IMG/VR virus record: IMGVR_UViG_3300027974_002090
Coordinates: 1-53,779 of that record
DNA: 53,779 nt
Strand: one strand, 5' to 3'
DNA from: a virus
The position numbers and the translations under genes are program-made. The stretch's first letter is position 1. Every line of letters begins with the position of its first letter. Below the pieces are notes generated by a model. The model made no database searches. It saw only the letters and a list, made by a program, of their open reading frames with translations, and was not told where the DNA came from. Below are positions 22,369-31,044 of this stretch, piece after piece.

Positions 22369-22399
22369 ATTTCTATTTATCTTTATAAATAGAAATATG
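22366..22399. promoter_or_regulatory. Palindromic divergent late promoter
   Basis: A perfect 14-bp inverted repeat (22366-22379 and 22386-22399, CATATTTCTATTTA and its complement) whose outer ends are the start codons of the two divergent genes. Each strand carries a late box ending 5 nt from its ATG (TATAAATA at 22384-22391 on plus; GATAAATA at 22374-22381 on minus). Confidence 0.75.
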
Positions 22400-22804
22400 A
22401 ATTTCAATGATTTTTATTTAAATTTTTCAAAAACCTATTCTAGAGAATTAGGCGAAAGTTTATGTTCTGAGAGCGAGAAAAAAGAAACGCAAAAAGATGC
22501 ATTTCAAAAATTTGCAGAAAAACGTAATTCTGGTGCTGAAAAGATAGCTGATGCGGCACATGAAAAAGGTGGTCCTGCTATGCTAACATATCATCACTTC
22601 AAAGTAAAATTACCATATTATAAAAAAGCCGCAAATGGTAAATTTGATATAGCTCAAGCAAAAAAGCAATTAAAACAACTTACTAACCAATTAAATGATG
22701 CTATGGACGGCACTATCAAAATGCAACAAACAGAATTTCAAAAAATTGTAGGTTTGATTGAAGTGTTGGGAGAATTAATTATTTTTTCTCAAACTCATGA
22801 ATAA
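22397..22804 (+). CDS. Late protein with capsid-targeting-like N-terminus
   Basis: A 135-residue protein starting MNFNDFYLNFSKTYSRELGE. The M-x-F-[KN]-x-[FL]-[YF] start recurs in several unrelated late genes here and resembles the T4 internal-protein signal MKTYQEFIAE. LGE at 18-20 fits a prohead-protease site. The rest is helical and lysine-rich (KKQLKQLTNQL), with an AEKRNSGAEKIADAA stretch. It probably belongs in the head interior; its activity is unknown. Confidence 0.65.
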   Translation: MNFNDFYLNFSKTYSRELGESLCSESEKKETQKDAFQKFAEKRNSGAEKIADAAHEKGGPAMLTYHHFKVKLPYYKKAANGKFDIAQAKKQLKQLTNQLNDAMDGTIKMQQTEFQKIVGLIEVLGELIIFSQTHE

Positions 22805-22828
22805 AGACTTTACAGGATAAACAAAATT

Positions 22829-23266
22829 ATGAGATTTAAAACGTTCTTCTTATTATATGAAAATTTATCTATAACTGGAGCAAAGATAACGCCAGAAGAA
22901 TCTATCTCAAGTGCTGCTATTAGAAATAAAAAAACAGGAGAAATAATAGAGGGAGCCTTTCACTATGATGCACAAACCTCTGCATGGGAAAAGGGATGGT
23001 TTCCTAAAAGTATAACCGATAAATTCTTAAATGGAATAAGAGAACTTCAAGACGAAAAAGATGGTTATACAATAATAAACGATATTCTCGAAGATGGTTT
23101 TACCACTTCCAAAGGAAGATTCTTGTCTAGACAAGATGCACTTAAAATAGCCAGAGCAGCAAGACAAATAAACCCAAGAATGCGTCCTGACGATGATATG
23201 ATAAGTCATTATAGCAATGGTCCAAAAGTAAAAGATATATATCTAAGATCAGAGGAGTTGCTATAA
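22829..23266 (+). CDS. Late hypothetical protein with MxFxxF N-terminus
   Basis: A 145-residue protein beginning MRFKTFFLLYENLS, a variant of the shared N-terminal signature. The body carries AAIRNKKTGEIIEGAFHYDA and EDGFTTSKGRFLSRQDALKIA, a strand-helix pattern seen in phage proteins of unknown role. No catalytic motif is recognised. It follows the previous gene by 24 bp without a strong promoter box. LYE at 9-11 is the only early protease-type site, so processing is uncertain. Confidence 0.6.
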   Translation: MRFKTFFLLYENLSITGAKITPEESISSAAIRNKKTGEIIEGAFHYDAQTSAWEKGWFPKSITDKFLNGIRELQDEKDGYTIINDILEDGFTTSKGRFLSRQDALKIARAARQINPRMRPDDDMISHYSNGPKVKDIYLRSEELL

Positions 23267-23269
23267 AAT

Positions 23270-23277
23270 AATAAATA
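23270..23277 (+). promoter_or_regulatory. Late promoter box AATAAATA
   Basis: Late-type box ending 5 nt before the ATG at 23283; the trailing GAAAT is the same as after the box at 22384. Confidence 0.6.
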
Positions 23278-23282
23278 GAAAT

Positions 23283-25808
23283 ATGACTTTCAAGGAATTT
23301 TATTTCAATGTTTTTCTTCCACAAACTATTATTGCAGAAGATTATACATCATCAGTTAATCAAATAACAAAAATAGTTAATAACAATGGTTTACCACCAG
23401 AGGATGTTGATAAAATTTTAGATATTTATAATAATGTAAGAGTTGATGAAGGTAGAGAAAAAGCTAAAAAAGATTCTGATCTTGTTGCACTAACATATGT
23501 GTATATGGTTGGAGAAAATATCGGTTTATCTATAGAAAACATCAAAAGAGAATATTCTGCTTATCTAAACTCAGAAACATCTGTGGGTAAAAAATTATTA
23601 TCAGATTATGTAATAAATTTACAAAACGAAATCAAATCCAAAGGATTATTCAAACCTGATAAAAAGGCAGAAAAGTTAGAATTAATTAAAAGTAAAACAA
23701 TAAAATTAATAGAAACTATTCATCGCTATCAAAAAAAAGAAGAATTTAGTGGAAAAATAATGAACGAAGAAGAAGATAAAGTTTATGAAGATAATAGTAT
23801 AACTATTTTTAAAGCAGATTCTAAACAAAAATGTATTTATTATGGAAGAAATACTAATCTTTGTATTTCTACAAAGTCTGGTAATTATTACTGGAAATAT
23901 AGAATGGGTAAAATGCAAAATTTAGGAATGACTACATATTTCATTATACCTAAAAATAGAAAAGAAAATGAACTAATTGTTATTGATGCAATGGGAAATG
24001 AAGAAGGTAGTAGTAATACATTCGGATATACTGTTGTAGAACCTTCAGGAAAACAGATTGAAGATTTATATAATATATCTGAAAAAGAATTAGAGAATAA
24101 ATTTCCTATGTTACAAAAACCGTTTAATCAAAATGTATTTCAATTTATACCATACGGTGAAAAAGAAAAAAGATTTCAATCTATTGATGAAGGTGACATT
24201 GGTTTTGTTAAATTATCAGGATATGAAGATTATGAAATGTATATTCAAACAGATCAGTTTGACTCTGATAATTGGAATATAATTGAAAAAAATGTAAATG
24301 ATAAAGATTTTGAAAAATTACTTTTATTAGCTTCTGAATTACAAAAAATTATTCCTTATGATTTGACTGAAAAATATTTCTCTGAAAAACAAAAGGAAAG
24401 ATATTTTGAAAATATAGCAAAAGATCCAGAGTATTCTTATCTTTATGCCAGAGATGTATTAAACGGACAAAATGTTCCACCTATTATATTACAAAGTATT
24501 GCAAAAGGTCCAGAATATTCTTATGATTATGCTGTAAATGTATTAGAAAAAGGACAAAATGTTCCAGATATTATAGAACAGGGTATTGCAAAAGATCCAG
24601 CGTATTCTTATTATTATGCTAAAGAGGTATTAAAAGGTCAAAATGTTCCAGATATTATAGAACAAAGTATTGCAGAAAATATATATTATTCTTATAATTA
24701 TGCCAAATATGTATTAAAAGGAAAAAATGTTCCGCCTATTATATTACAAAGTATTGCAACAAGTCCAGAATATTCTTATAATTATGCTAAAGATGTATTA
24801 AAAGGACAAAATGTTCCAGATATTATAGAACAGGGTATTGCAGAAAATACATATTATTCTTATAATTATGCTAAAGATGTATTAAAAGGAAAAAATGTTC
24901 CGCCTATTATAGAACAAAGTATTGCAGAAAATACATCTTATTCTTATAATTATGCTAAAGATGTATTAAAAGGTCAAAATGTTCCGCCTATTATATTACA
25001 AAGTATTGCAAAAGGTCCAGAATATTCTTATCTTTATGCCAGAGATGTATTAAAAGGTCAAAATGTTCCACCTATTATATTACAAAGTATTGCAGAAAAT
25101 CCAGAATATTCTTATGATTATGCCAAATATGTATCATTAAACGGTCAAGTTATTCCACCTATTATATTACAAAGTATTGCAGAACCTCCAAAGTATTCTA
25201 ATAAAAGTCTTACAGAAGCCAAACAAAGTTTAACAGAAGCAACACTAAATTCTCTCTCAACAGATGTAATTCGTTCTAATTCAACAAATATAAACAGTAT
25301 TGAAGATAGAAATTTCTCATCAGACTATGCAGCAGATGCAAGTTCAGTAATTAGAGATTCAACAATGAGCGGTTTTATAGGAGAAGGTATATTTGATGAC
25401 TCAAACCAATTAGTAGGTTATGGTTATGGTTATCGTATGGATGTGAATAGTGAATATAATATGCTAGAATACGTGGACACTAGTGAAATTACCTTTTTCG
25501 ATGATAAATTTGAACAATCTGTTATTAATAATGGAATAGAAAATATATGTACTCCAAAAAATACATTTTACGTTTCTAATCTTGTTGTTGATAAACCTTA
25601 TCGTTTACATGTAAAACCGTTGTTAAACACATTATTAAATCGTATTAGTAATAGAGGATACAAATATATAACATTCAACGGATTAAGTGATACTATACGT
25701 TTATTTGACTCTGCTAGAAAAGCTAGTCGTTTAAGTGGTAATAACTTGACAAAATTAGCAGAAATTGATACAGGAGAATCTAAATTTGTTCTTTTCTATA
25801 TTAAATAA
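23283..25808 (+). CDS. Large repeat protein with targeting N-terminus and GNAT-like C-terminus
   Basis: An 841-residue multidomain protein. Residues 1-19 are a targeting-like start (MTFKEFYFNVF, then IIAE as a possible protease site). Residues 170-240 contain IYYGRNTNLCISTKSGNYY, like the YGxxTxxC domain I associate with phage proteins. Residues 378-643 are nine near-identical 28-residue repeats. Residues 695-841 look like a GNAT acetyltransferase fold (FYVSNLVVDKPYRLHVKPLL and the following helix), though the acetyl-CoA loop is not canonical. It is probably packaged or virion-associated, with an enzymatic tail. The domain calls for the middle and end are tentative. Confidence 0.7.
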   Translation: MTFKEFYFNVFLPQTIIAEDYTSSVNQITKIVNNNGLPPEDVDKILDIYNNVRVDEGREKAKKDSDLVALTYVYMVGENIGLSIENIKREYSAYLNSETSVGKKLLSDYVINLQNEIKSKGLFKPDKKAEKLELIKSKTIKLIETIHRYQKKEEFSGKIMNEEEDKVYEDNSITIFKADSKQKCIYYGRNTNLCISTKSGNYYWKYRMGKMQNLGMTTYFIIPKNRKENELIVIDAMGNEEGSSNTFGYTVVEPSGKQIEDLYNISEKELENKFPMLQKPFNQNVFQFIPYGEKEKRFQSIDEGDIGFVKLSGYEDYEMYIQTDQFDSDNWNIIEKNVNDKDFEKLLLLASELQKIIPYDLTEKYFSEKQKERYFENIAKDPEYSYLYARDVLNGQNVPPIILQSIAKGPEYSYDYAVNVLEKGQNVPDIIEQGIAKDPAYSYYYAKEVLKGQNVPDIIEQSIAENIYYSYNYAKYVLKGKNVPPIILQSIATSPEYSYNYAKDVLKGQNVPDIIEQGIAENTYYSYNYAKDVLKGKNVPPIIEQSIAENTSYSYNYAKDVLKGQNVPPIILQSIAKGPEYSYLYARDVLKGQNVPPIILQSIAENPEYSYDYAKYVSLNGQVIPPIILQSIAEPPKYSNKSLTEAKQSLTEATLNSLSTDVIRSNSTNINSIEDRNFSSDYAADASSVIRDSTMSGFIGEGIFDDSNQLVGYGYGYRMDVNSEYNMLEYVDTSEITFFDDKFEQSVINNGIENICTPKNTFYVSNLVVDKPYRLHVKPLLNTLLNRISNRGYKYITFNGLSDTIRLFDSARKASRLSGNNLTKLAEIDTGESKFVLFYIK
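24417..25211 (+). repeat. 84-bp coding tandem repeats (nine units)
   Basis: Nine full units and one partial unit encode 28 residues each (29 in two), with the consensus IAENPEYSYNYAKDVLKGQN followed by VPPIILQS. Units differ mainly at the first residues and at ILQS versus IEQG. DNA identity between units is high, which points to recent expansion. The helical pattern suggests a solenoid. Confidence 0.92.
25799..25807 (+). promoter_or_regulatory. Late-type box TATTAAATA
   Basis: Variant late box overlapping the stop of the repeat protein, 5 nt before the ATG at 25813. Confidence 0.4.
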
Positions 25809-25812
25809 CTAT

Positions 25813-26604
25813 ATGAAGTTCAACGAGTTTTACGATATAATCGAAAATAAATTATGTGTATTATCAGAATCACAAAATTTTGATTTTGAAAGACATAAAT
25901 CTATGATTATGAGCTTTATTCAAAAAATAAAAAGCAATAAAACATTAACAGAATATGATAATCCTTTTTATAAACTAATTGTAGGAGATGTTGGAGGTTC
26001 TGTTGGCGCACACAGAAATACAGGTTTTACTCAAGAGCAAAGTGACCAATGGAAAAATTATTTCTCATCAAAAGTTTTTGATACAGATGGTGTTTGGAGT
26101 CAAAGAAATTTAAATAAAAATTTACCAAGAAAAAGCGGAGACAGAACTTATAATTATTACATAAGCATCGCAAAAGATAAAAATAATATACTTAAATTCT
26201 GGAGTAAACTTGGACAACTAGATGCTGCATTATCCAAATTATCAAATGATAGTGGGGTTCCTATAAGTTATAAAACCCATAGACTTTTAGATGTATTTTT
26301 AGCACATAATGATAGTCTTAAAGTTTATTATTACGATGCACAATTAAAACCTCAGATTGAGAGTATAGTTAAAGATTGGTTAAATAGTAACGGTATAATC
26401 CAAGGAGATAGAACACACCATCATGGTGTGGATAAACCTGATGCTAGTGGTAAAAAGCTTTCGTTTGGACAAATATTATCAAATCAAGTAGCTCAACAAT
26501 TGATAAATGCTATAAAACAAAATCCAAACGTAGAAGACGAAAAATGGTTTGAATGGGTTAAAAAATATACCCCTGAAATTATTCGGAAAATACAAGTACA
26601 ATAA
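25813..26604 (+). CDS. Late protein with targeting N-terminus, effector-like
   Basis: A 263-residue protein starting MKFNEFYDIIENKLCVLSES, with the shared signature and LSE at 17-19 as a possible cleavage site. The body has RTYNYYISIAKDKNNIL, a helix, and YKTHRLLDVFLAHNDSLKVYYYDA, then VKDWL. This is distantly like the HopA1 bacterial effector layout (a hypothesis only). The start at 25813 is chosen over an upstream in-frame codon because the late box and signature agree. Confidence 0.6.
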   Translation: MKFNEFYDIIENKLCVLSESQNFDFERHKSMIMSFIQKIKSNKTLTEYDNPFYKLIVGDVGGSVGAHRNTGFTQEQSDQWKNYFSSKVFDTDGVWSQRNLNKNLPRKSGDRTYNYYISIAKDKNNILKFWSKLGQLDAALSKLSNDSGVPISYKTHRLLDVFLAHNDSLKVYYYDAQLKPQIESIVKDWLNSNGIIQGDRTHHHGVDKPDASGKKLSFGQILSNQVAQQLINAIKQNPNVEDEKWFEWVKKYTPEIIRKIQVQ

Positions 26605-26608
26605 AGTT

Positions 26609-27100
26609 ATGAATTTTAAAGAACTATACGATTTAGTAAAAGAAAGTATTGAAGGAAGACTAGCAGAAAATAATGCAAGAGAAATATTCGGTTCGGACGA
26701 TGAACCTAATATTCGTGGATATATTTACCAAGATGGTAGTTTTTTAAACTTAGGTTCTGGACAAGATCATCGAGAAATAAACTTTGCATACTTTCCAGAT
26801 AGTGACGAATACCCATCTTTACAAGAAATAGAAATTGAAGAAAACAACTTAGGTTCAAGTAAATATATGATTCATTTTATGAGCGAAGCTGGAGCAATAA
26901 GATGGGCTAGGATTAATACTGATCTCTTAGTATTATCATATGTAAGAAAACCTACATATGCACAAAAAAGAGCAATCACAAAAATAATAGATAATTATAA
27001 TATATCAACAGTATCAGTAGATGTTTATTCACCTAAATACCAAACCTTAAAATCTGTTGAAGGTGATGTTTGGGATGATGATGTACAAAAATTAATTTAA
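26609..27100 (+). CDS. Late phage protein with targeting N-terminus
   Basis: A 163-residue protein starting MNFKELYDLVKES, with LAE at 18-20 as a possible protease site. It then has NIRGYIYQDGSFLNLGSGQD followed by HREI, a small domain I recognise from many phage proteins of unknown role. An EAGAIRWARI strand follows. It ends the late plus-strand group; a bidirectional terminator follows at once. Confidence 0.65.
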   Translation: MNFKELYDLVKESIEGRLAENNAREIFGSDDEPNIRGYIYQDGSFLNLGSGQDHREINFAYFPDSDEYPSLQEIEIEENNLGSSKYMIHFMSEAGAIRWARINTDLLVLSYVRKPTYAQKRAITKIIDNYNISTVSVDVYSPKYQTLKSVEGDVWDDDVQKLI

Positions 27101-27103
27101 TAA

Positions 27104-27129
27104 AAAACCCACTCAATTGAGTGGGTTTT
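27104..27129. terminator. Bidirectional terminator
   Basis: A perfect 26-bp palindrome (AAAACCCACTCAA and its complement) between the convergent genes ending at 27100 and 27135, with T-runs on both strands. Confidence 0.9.
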
Positions 27130-27134
27130 CTTTT

Positions 27135-28427
27135 TTATCCTATTAATTCTTTTATAGGTTCAGATTTATTACCAACTGTGAATGGTCGGTTACTTGGACT
27201 CATCCATACGTGATCATGTTTAATCCCAAGAAGATACCCAATCGTTGCATTAAGTTCTCCAATTTCAGTTGGACGTTCTACAACCTTACTTCCATTCTCG
27301 TCGGTTTTACCAACAACCTTACCACCAAGACCACATCCACCAATTAGGCATGAAAAAGCACTTGGATGATGGTCACGACCTTCATTTTTATTTAAACCAA
27401 GTAAATTATTCTCGTTTTTAGAATCTATTGTTCTACCAAACTCTGTTGCAATTACAACAAGAGTTTCTTTTAATAATCCACTTTCACTTAAATCACTAAA
27501 AAGAGAAGCTAATGCTTTATCATAGTATTCTGCTTTGTTAGTCATTGCTGTGCTAATGTCATTGTGCATGTCCCAGCCACCGTCACCAATCTCTATGTAA
27601 CGCACTCCGCGAGAGATTAAGCGTTTAGCAAGAAGGCAACCTTGACCAAAGTTGCTACGTCCATAACGGTCACGATTTTCAGGGGTTTCTTTGGTAAGAT
27701 CAAAAGAGTCTAAGTCTTCACTTTTTAAAAGTTTAAGAGTTTCATCATAAAGAACATTATACGAATTAACATCCTTTACTCCATAGCCTTCTCGGAAATT
27801 TCTGTCAAGAGCATTTAACACGCTGAGTCTATTGTTAAGACCACTTTCACTAACAGACAATTTACTAAAACGAAGTCCTTCGTTTGGATTTATAATAGGA
27901 AGAGGAGTAAATTTTTTATCTAGATAACCTTCTCTTGGATGATCATTATCACCAGAGATAAGAATATTATCAGGAATGCTATCATGACTTTTGCCTAATA
28001 GATATGAGCTTATTGCACCCATTGCAGGGTGAATTGTTAAACCGTTTTTATTATAAGAAGTTCTCATAAGATATTGACCTTGTGAGTGTGCGCCTGTTTT
28101 AGATGTCATTCCTCTTAATAGAGAAAACTTGTCACCGTGCTTTGCTAATTCTTTGAAATATTCAGAAACTTGAAAGTCTCCACTTGTTTGAACACTTTTA
28201 ACGCCACCCATTACATTTTCACCTTTAGGATCAAATGAATCTAAATGACTCATACCACCATTGTTATAAATGTAAATAATGTGTTTAGCTTTGCCGAAAA
28301 AAGCAGAAGAAACATTTTCTGCTAAAGAAGGAGTACTTAATACACTAACACCAAATGTTGTGTATGCGAGTTTTTCGATGAAATCTCTTCTACCAAGAGA
28401 GCAACTGAGGTTGAGGTTTTTTTCCAT
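27135..28427 (-). CDS. DUF1501 protein with Tat signal, copy A
   Basis: A 430-residue DUF1501-family protein. Residues 12-35 form a Tat-type signal (GRRDFIEKLAYTTFGVSVLS). Family blocks follow: IIYIYNNGGMSHLDSFDPK, MTSKTGAHSQGQYLM, GVRYIEIGDGGWDMHND, LVVIATEFGRT and GRDHHPSAFSCLIGG. The family is related in fold to sulfatases and alkaline phosphatases and is typically paired with DUF1549/1553 proteins in Planctomycetota and Verrucomicrobiota. It should be exported folded. It is last in the minus-strand unit after the DUF1549/1553 gene and a small gene. Its function is not established, and its presence in a phage is unusual. Confidence 0.92.
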   Translation of the reverse strand: MEKNLNLSCSLGRRDFIEKLAYTTFGVSVLSTPSLAENVSSAFFGKAKHIIYIYNNGGMSHLDSFDPKGENVMGGVKSVQTSGDFQVSEYFKELAKHGDKFSLLRGMTSKTGAHSQGQYLMRTSYNKNGLTIHPAMGAISSYLLGKSHDSIPDNILISGDNDHPREGYLDKKFTPLPIINPNEGLRFSKLSVSESGLNNRLSVLNALDRNFREGYGVKDVNSYNVLYDETLKLLKSEDLDSFDLTKETPENRDRYGRSNFGQGCLLAKRLISRGVRYIEIGDGGWDMHNDISTAMTNKAEYYDKALASLFSDLSESGLLKETLVVIATEFGRTIDSKNENNLLGLNKNEGRDHHPSAFSCLIGGCGLGGKVVGKTDENGSKVVERPTEIGELNATIGYLLGIKHDHVWMSPSNRPFTVGNKSEPIKELIG

Positions 28428-28560
28428 AATTTTGTTCTATATCTTCAATATTTTTAGATTTATTATTTTCTATGTAACTTGATGCAGCTACAATAGAATC
28501 GTAAAATCTTTTTTCTTTTCTTGCGTTTTCTTCTTCTTGAAGTATTAATATTTCTTCCAT
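28390..28560 (-). CDS. Small coupled protein between DUF1549/1553 and DUF1501 genes
   Basis: A 56-residue helical, glutamate- and lysine-rich protein (EEILILQEEENARKEKRF). Its ATG lies 1 nt after the stop of the DUF1549/1553 gene and it overlaps the DUF1501 start by 38 nt in another frame. The tight spacing on both sides supports translation. No family recognised; no signal peptide. Confidence 0.5.
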   Translation of the reverse strand: MEEILILQEEENARKEKRFYDSIVAASSYIENNKSKNIEDIEQNYGKKPQPQLLSW

Positions 28561-28561
28561 A

Positions 28562-30322
28562 TTATTTTCTAAATAAAAATTCTCTTGAGTTAATCAAAGC
28601 CCATACAAGATCATCTGTTTGAGTTTTTGATAAAATTACTCTTTCGTCAACTTTACTAGGACGACTTAGTATACTTAAAAACAAGCTGTCCTTTTGTTTA
28701 TCTTTTGAGAAGTTTTGATAAATTTGACTTTTTTTATCTATTAAAAGTTCAACGATTGGTGAATTCATAATAGTTAAAACTTGTGTTATACTACCTTTGT
28801 CATTACTTGAGTCAATAAGAACACGATCACTACTGCCATATTCTTTTAAAAATTGACCTACAAAAGAGTTACGATTCATAAGATATGATGCACGCACCAA
28901 ATCTATATTTTTATATTTTAAAAATTTTTGATTAATTAGACGATCATAGTTTCGAAGGTCTTCAACTTTTTGAAGAAGATATTTTCCATTAATATCTTTC
29001 CAATCAATTTTTACAAGATTAGAATATTCAGAAAAAGAAAAACGACTATAATTTACATCAGGAACTACAAGAGTTAAAATGCTGTCCCAAATCTGGTATG
29101 CATTCATTCTTTTTACAAGTATAGATTGATAAGCATAACTTTCATCTTTTCCAGTATATGCTTCTCTGTTATAAAAGTCACTGGTTGATATAAGACGAAG
29201 AAGACTTTTAATGCTGTAGTTATGTTGTTTGAAATAATCTCCAAGAAAAGTTAACACTTCACCTTCTGGATAATCTGATAAAATAAAGTTTGTTTCAGGA
29301 ACTATAAGTGCTTTTCCTACAATATTCGCCCACACTCTATTTGAAATAGAGTGTGTAAAGTCTTCGTGTTCAACAATCCATTTAGAAGCAACATCTCTTT
29401 TATTTTCTTTTATACTTTTAAATTTGCTGTCAAGTGTATTTGGTTCAACAACGTCAAAAGGTTTTGCATCTTTATACCTATAATCATGAGGAAGTTTTAA
29501 TGTTTTATTATCATCATCTTTTAAATTAAAAAGATTTGCTGATAATAATTGACGAACATTATTGTCTATACGGTCTTTTTTTGTAATCTCTTTAATCTCG
29601 TTATCTACTTTTTTAATAATATCATTATATTCTTTTCTTCTTTCTCTTGTATCTAAAGAGTTAAAAAAAGATGCCATTTGATAAAACTGCATTTGAGTAT
29701 AGTCTTGAAATGGATCATCGTGACACTGCGCACAAGCTAAGTCTTTGCCTATAAAAAGCTGTAAACTTGTAGCAAGATTGTCAAGAGGCATACCATTGTC
29801 ACGAAGCATATATCCAGCAGCACCATTGTCAGAGAATTTACCATCCGCAGAAAGTAAAGAATAAACAAAATCTTTGTAGGATTTGTCGTTTCTTACAAAT
29901 GATTTTACATAATCTATGTAAGGATATGACTTTAAGAGTGCTACATCATCAGCAAGTCTTTCAGGTCTGATACGAAAAATATCAGCCCAAAAATTATAAT
30001 AATTATTAACATAATCCTCAGACAACAATATTTTATCAACAGTCTTTTCTTTTTTCTGAGAATCTTTATCTTTTATAAACGTATCAATTTCATTATATGT
30101 AGGAATTCTTCCTGCCAGATCAACATAAACACGTTTAATCCAAGTATATTCATCTGTTAATTTTGCATTACCTTTAACTGTATTTTTAACGTAATAAGTT
30201 CTTAAAACGCCGTCTAATTCATTTGTTGCAAAAGCAGATACCGAAAAGAGAGAGAACATTAAAATGACTAAGATTTTTTGCATACCTGATAACATACTTA
30301 CCAAATAACTCTTTTCTTTCAT
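28562..30322 (-). CDS. DUF1549/DUF1553 protein, secreted
   Basis: A 586-residue protein with both domains of the planctomycete-type pair. There is an N-terminal signal peptide (QKILVILMFSLFSVSAFA). The DUF1549 part has YVDLAGRIPTYNEIDTFI and a CAQCHDDPF motif resembling a heme c C-x-x-C-H (about 198). The DUF1553 part has NRVWANIVGKALIVPETN, TIMNSPIVELLI and DLVWALINSREFLFRK. Related proteins often carry an extra cytochrome-c-like domain, absent here. It should act outside the cytoplasm with the adjacent DUF1501 protein. The CxxCH could bind heme or only resemble such a site. It lies directly after the clamp-loader gene. Confidence 0.92.
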   Translation of the reverse strand: MKEKSYLVSMLSGMQKILVILMFSLFSVSAFATNELDGVLRTYYVKNTVKGNAKLTDEYTWIKRVYVDLAGRIPTYNEIDTFIKDKDSQKKEKTVDKILLSEDYVNNYYNFWADIFRIRPERLADDVALLKSYPYIDYVKSFVRNDKSYKDFVYSLLSADGKFSDNGAAGYMLRDNGMPLDNLATSLQLFIGKDLACAQCHDDPFQDYTQMQFYQMASFFNSLDTRERRKEYNDIIKKVDNEIKEITKKDRIDNNVRQLLSANLFNLKDDDNKTLKLPHDYRYKDAKPFDVVEPNTLDSKFKSIKENKRDVASKWIVEHEDFTHSISNRVWANIVGKALIVPETNFILSDYPEGEVLTFLGDYFKQHNYSIKSLLRLISTSDFYNREAYTGKDESYAYQSILVKRMNAYQIWDSILTLVVPDVNYSRFSFSEYSNLVKIDWKDINGKYLLQKVEDLRNYDRLINQKFLKYKNIDLVRASYLMNRNSFVGQFLKEYGSSDRVLIDSSNDKGSITQVLTIMNSPIVELLIDKKSQIYQNFSKDKQKDSLFLSILSRPSKVDERVILSKTQTDDLVWALINSREFLFRK

Positions 30323-30327
30323 TTTAA

Positions 30328-31044
30328 TCAGAGTTTACTTTTTAAATTGAATAATAGTGCAGAGAAATTAACTTCTGGGTCCATTACAAAAGAATGTCGA
30401 TACATATACTCGCTGATAAGAATACTTGCAATACTATTACACTCTCTTACATACAAGTGGAACAAGTCTTTCATAAGACTATGATAATCATTTCCGAACT
30501 TGTCACTTTCATCTACAATCTTTTGACGAATCTGGAAAACGTCTTTACCCTCTTTCAGATTTTCTTTAATCTCTCTGGCAAAATCATTTCCTAACTGCTT
30601 GCTATAAATGAATGTTCCTGAGATGCAGCATCGTTGCAACTCGTTGATTGTTTTACGAATATCAGGGAAAAGATCTTTTACAAGACCTCTAATGTTCTCA
30701 AGATTTTCTTTTTGAACCAAAACTTTCTCAGATTTGAGAATATTTACGATTCTTTGCAATACTTGCTTTTCTGAACAAGTAAAAGTAAACTCTTGACAAC
30801 GAGAACGTAATGCTTCAATAAGTTTGTTTCGATAATTTGCTGTAAGAATAAACTTAACAGAGTCAAGATAATCTTCCATAACTGAACGAAGAGCTTGCTG
30901 TGCCGTCATCGACATGCCATCACAATTACTTGTCATAATTCCTGTTTGTCCGACGAAAAAATTATGGGTTCCGCCTACACTCAAATCATATACATGTGAT
31001 AGTGTTTCGAGTTTTTTGATATTCTTAATTCTTAATTTTTGCAT
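30328..31044 (-). CDS. 44: Clamp loader gp44-like, C-terminal part with IntC
   Basis: A 238-residue protein. Residues 1-40 are a split-intein C-fragment ending in the HNFFVGQTGIMTSN block, with the terminal Asn that cyclises during splicing. The C-extein begins with Cys41 (CDGMSMTAQQALRSVMEDY), the continuation of the Walker B region, then ILTANYRNKLIEALRSRC (sensor 1 and the SRC motif) and the helical clamp-loader C-domain. After trans-splicing with the protein at 31981-32604 it gives a loader of about 301 residues, close to T4 gp44. Its start overlaps the end of the endonuclease gene by 20 nt. Confidence 0.92.
   Translation of the reverse strand: MQKLRIKNIKKLETLSHVYDLSVGGTHNFFVGQTGIMTSNCDGMSMTAQQALRSVMEDYLDSVKFILTANYRNKLIEALRSRCQEFTFTCSEKQVLQRIVNILKSEKVLVQKENLENIRGLVKDLFPDIRKTINELQRCCISGTFIYSKQLGNDFAREIKENLKEGKDVFQIRQKIVDESDKFGNDYHSLMKDLFHLYVRECNSIASILISEYMYRHSFVMDPEVNFSALLFNLKSKL

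Noticed and set aside
24417-25211. Regular 84-bp direct repeats resembling a CRISPR or satellite array
   Set aside because: The repeats are continuous, in frame and encode a 28-residue protein unit; there are no spacers.
28562-30322. Secreted c-type cytochrome based on the C-x-x-C-H motif
   Set aside because: A single CAQCH within the DUF1549 region is a family feature; the separate cytochrome domain of related proteins is absent, so heme binding was not asserted.
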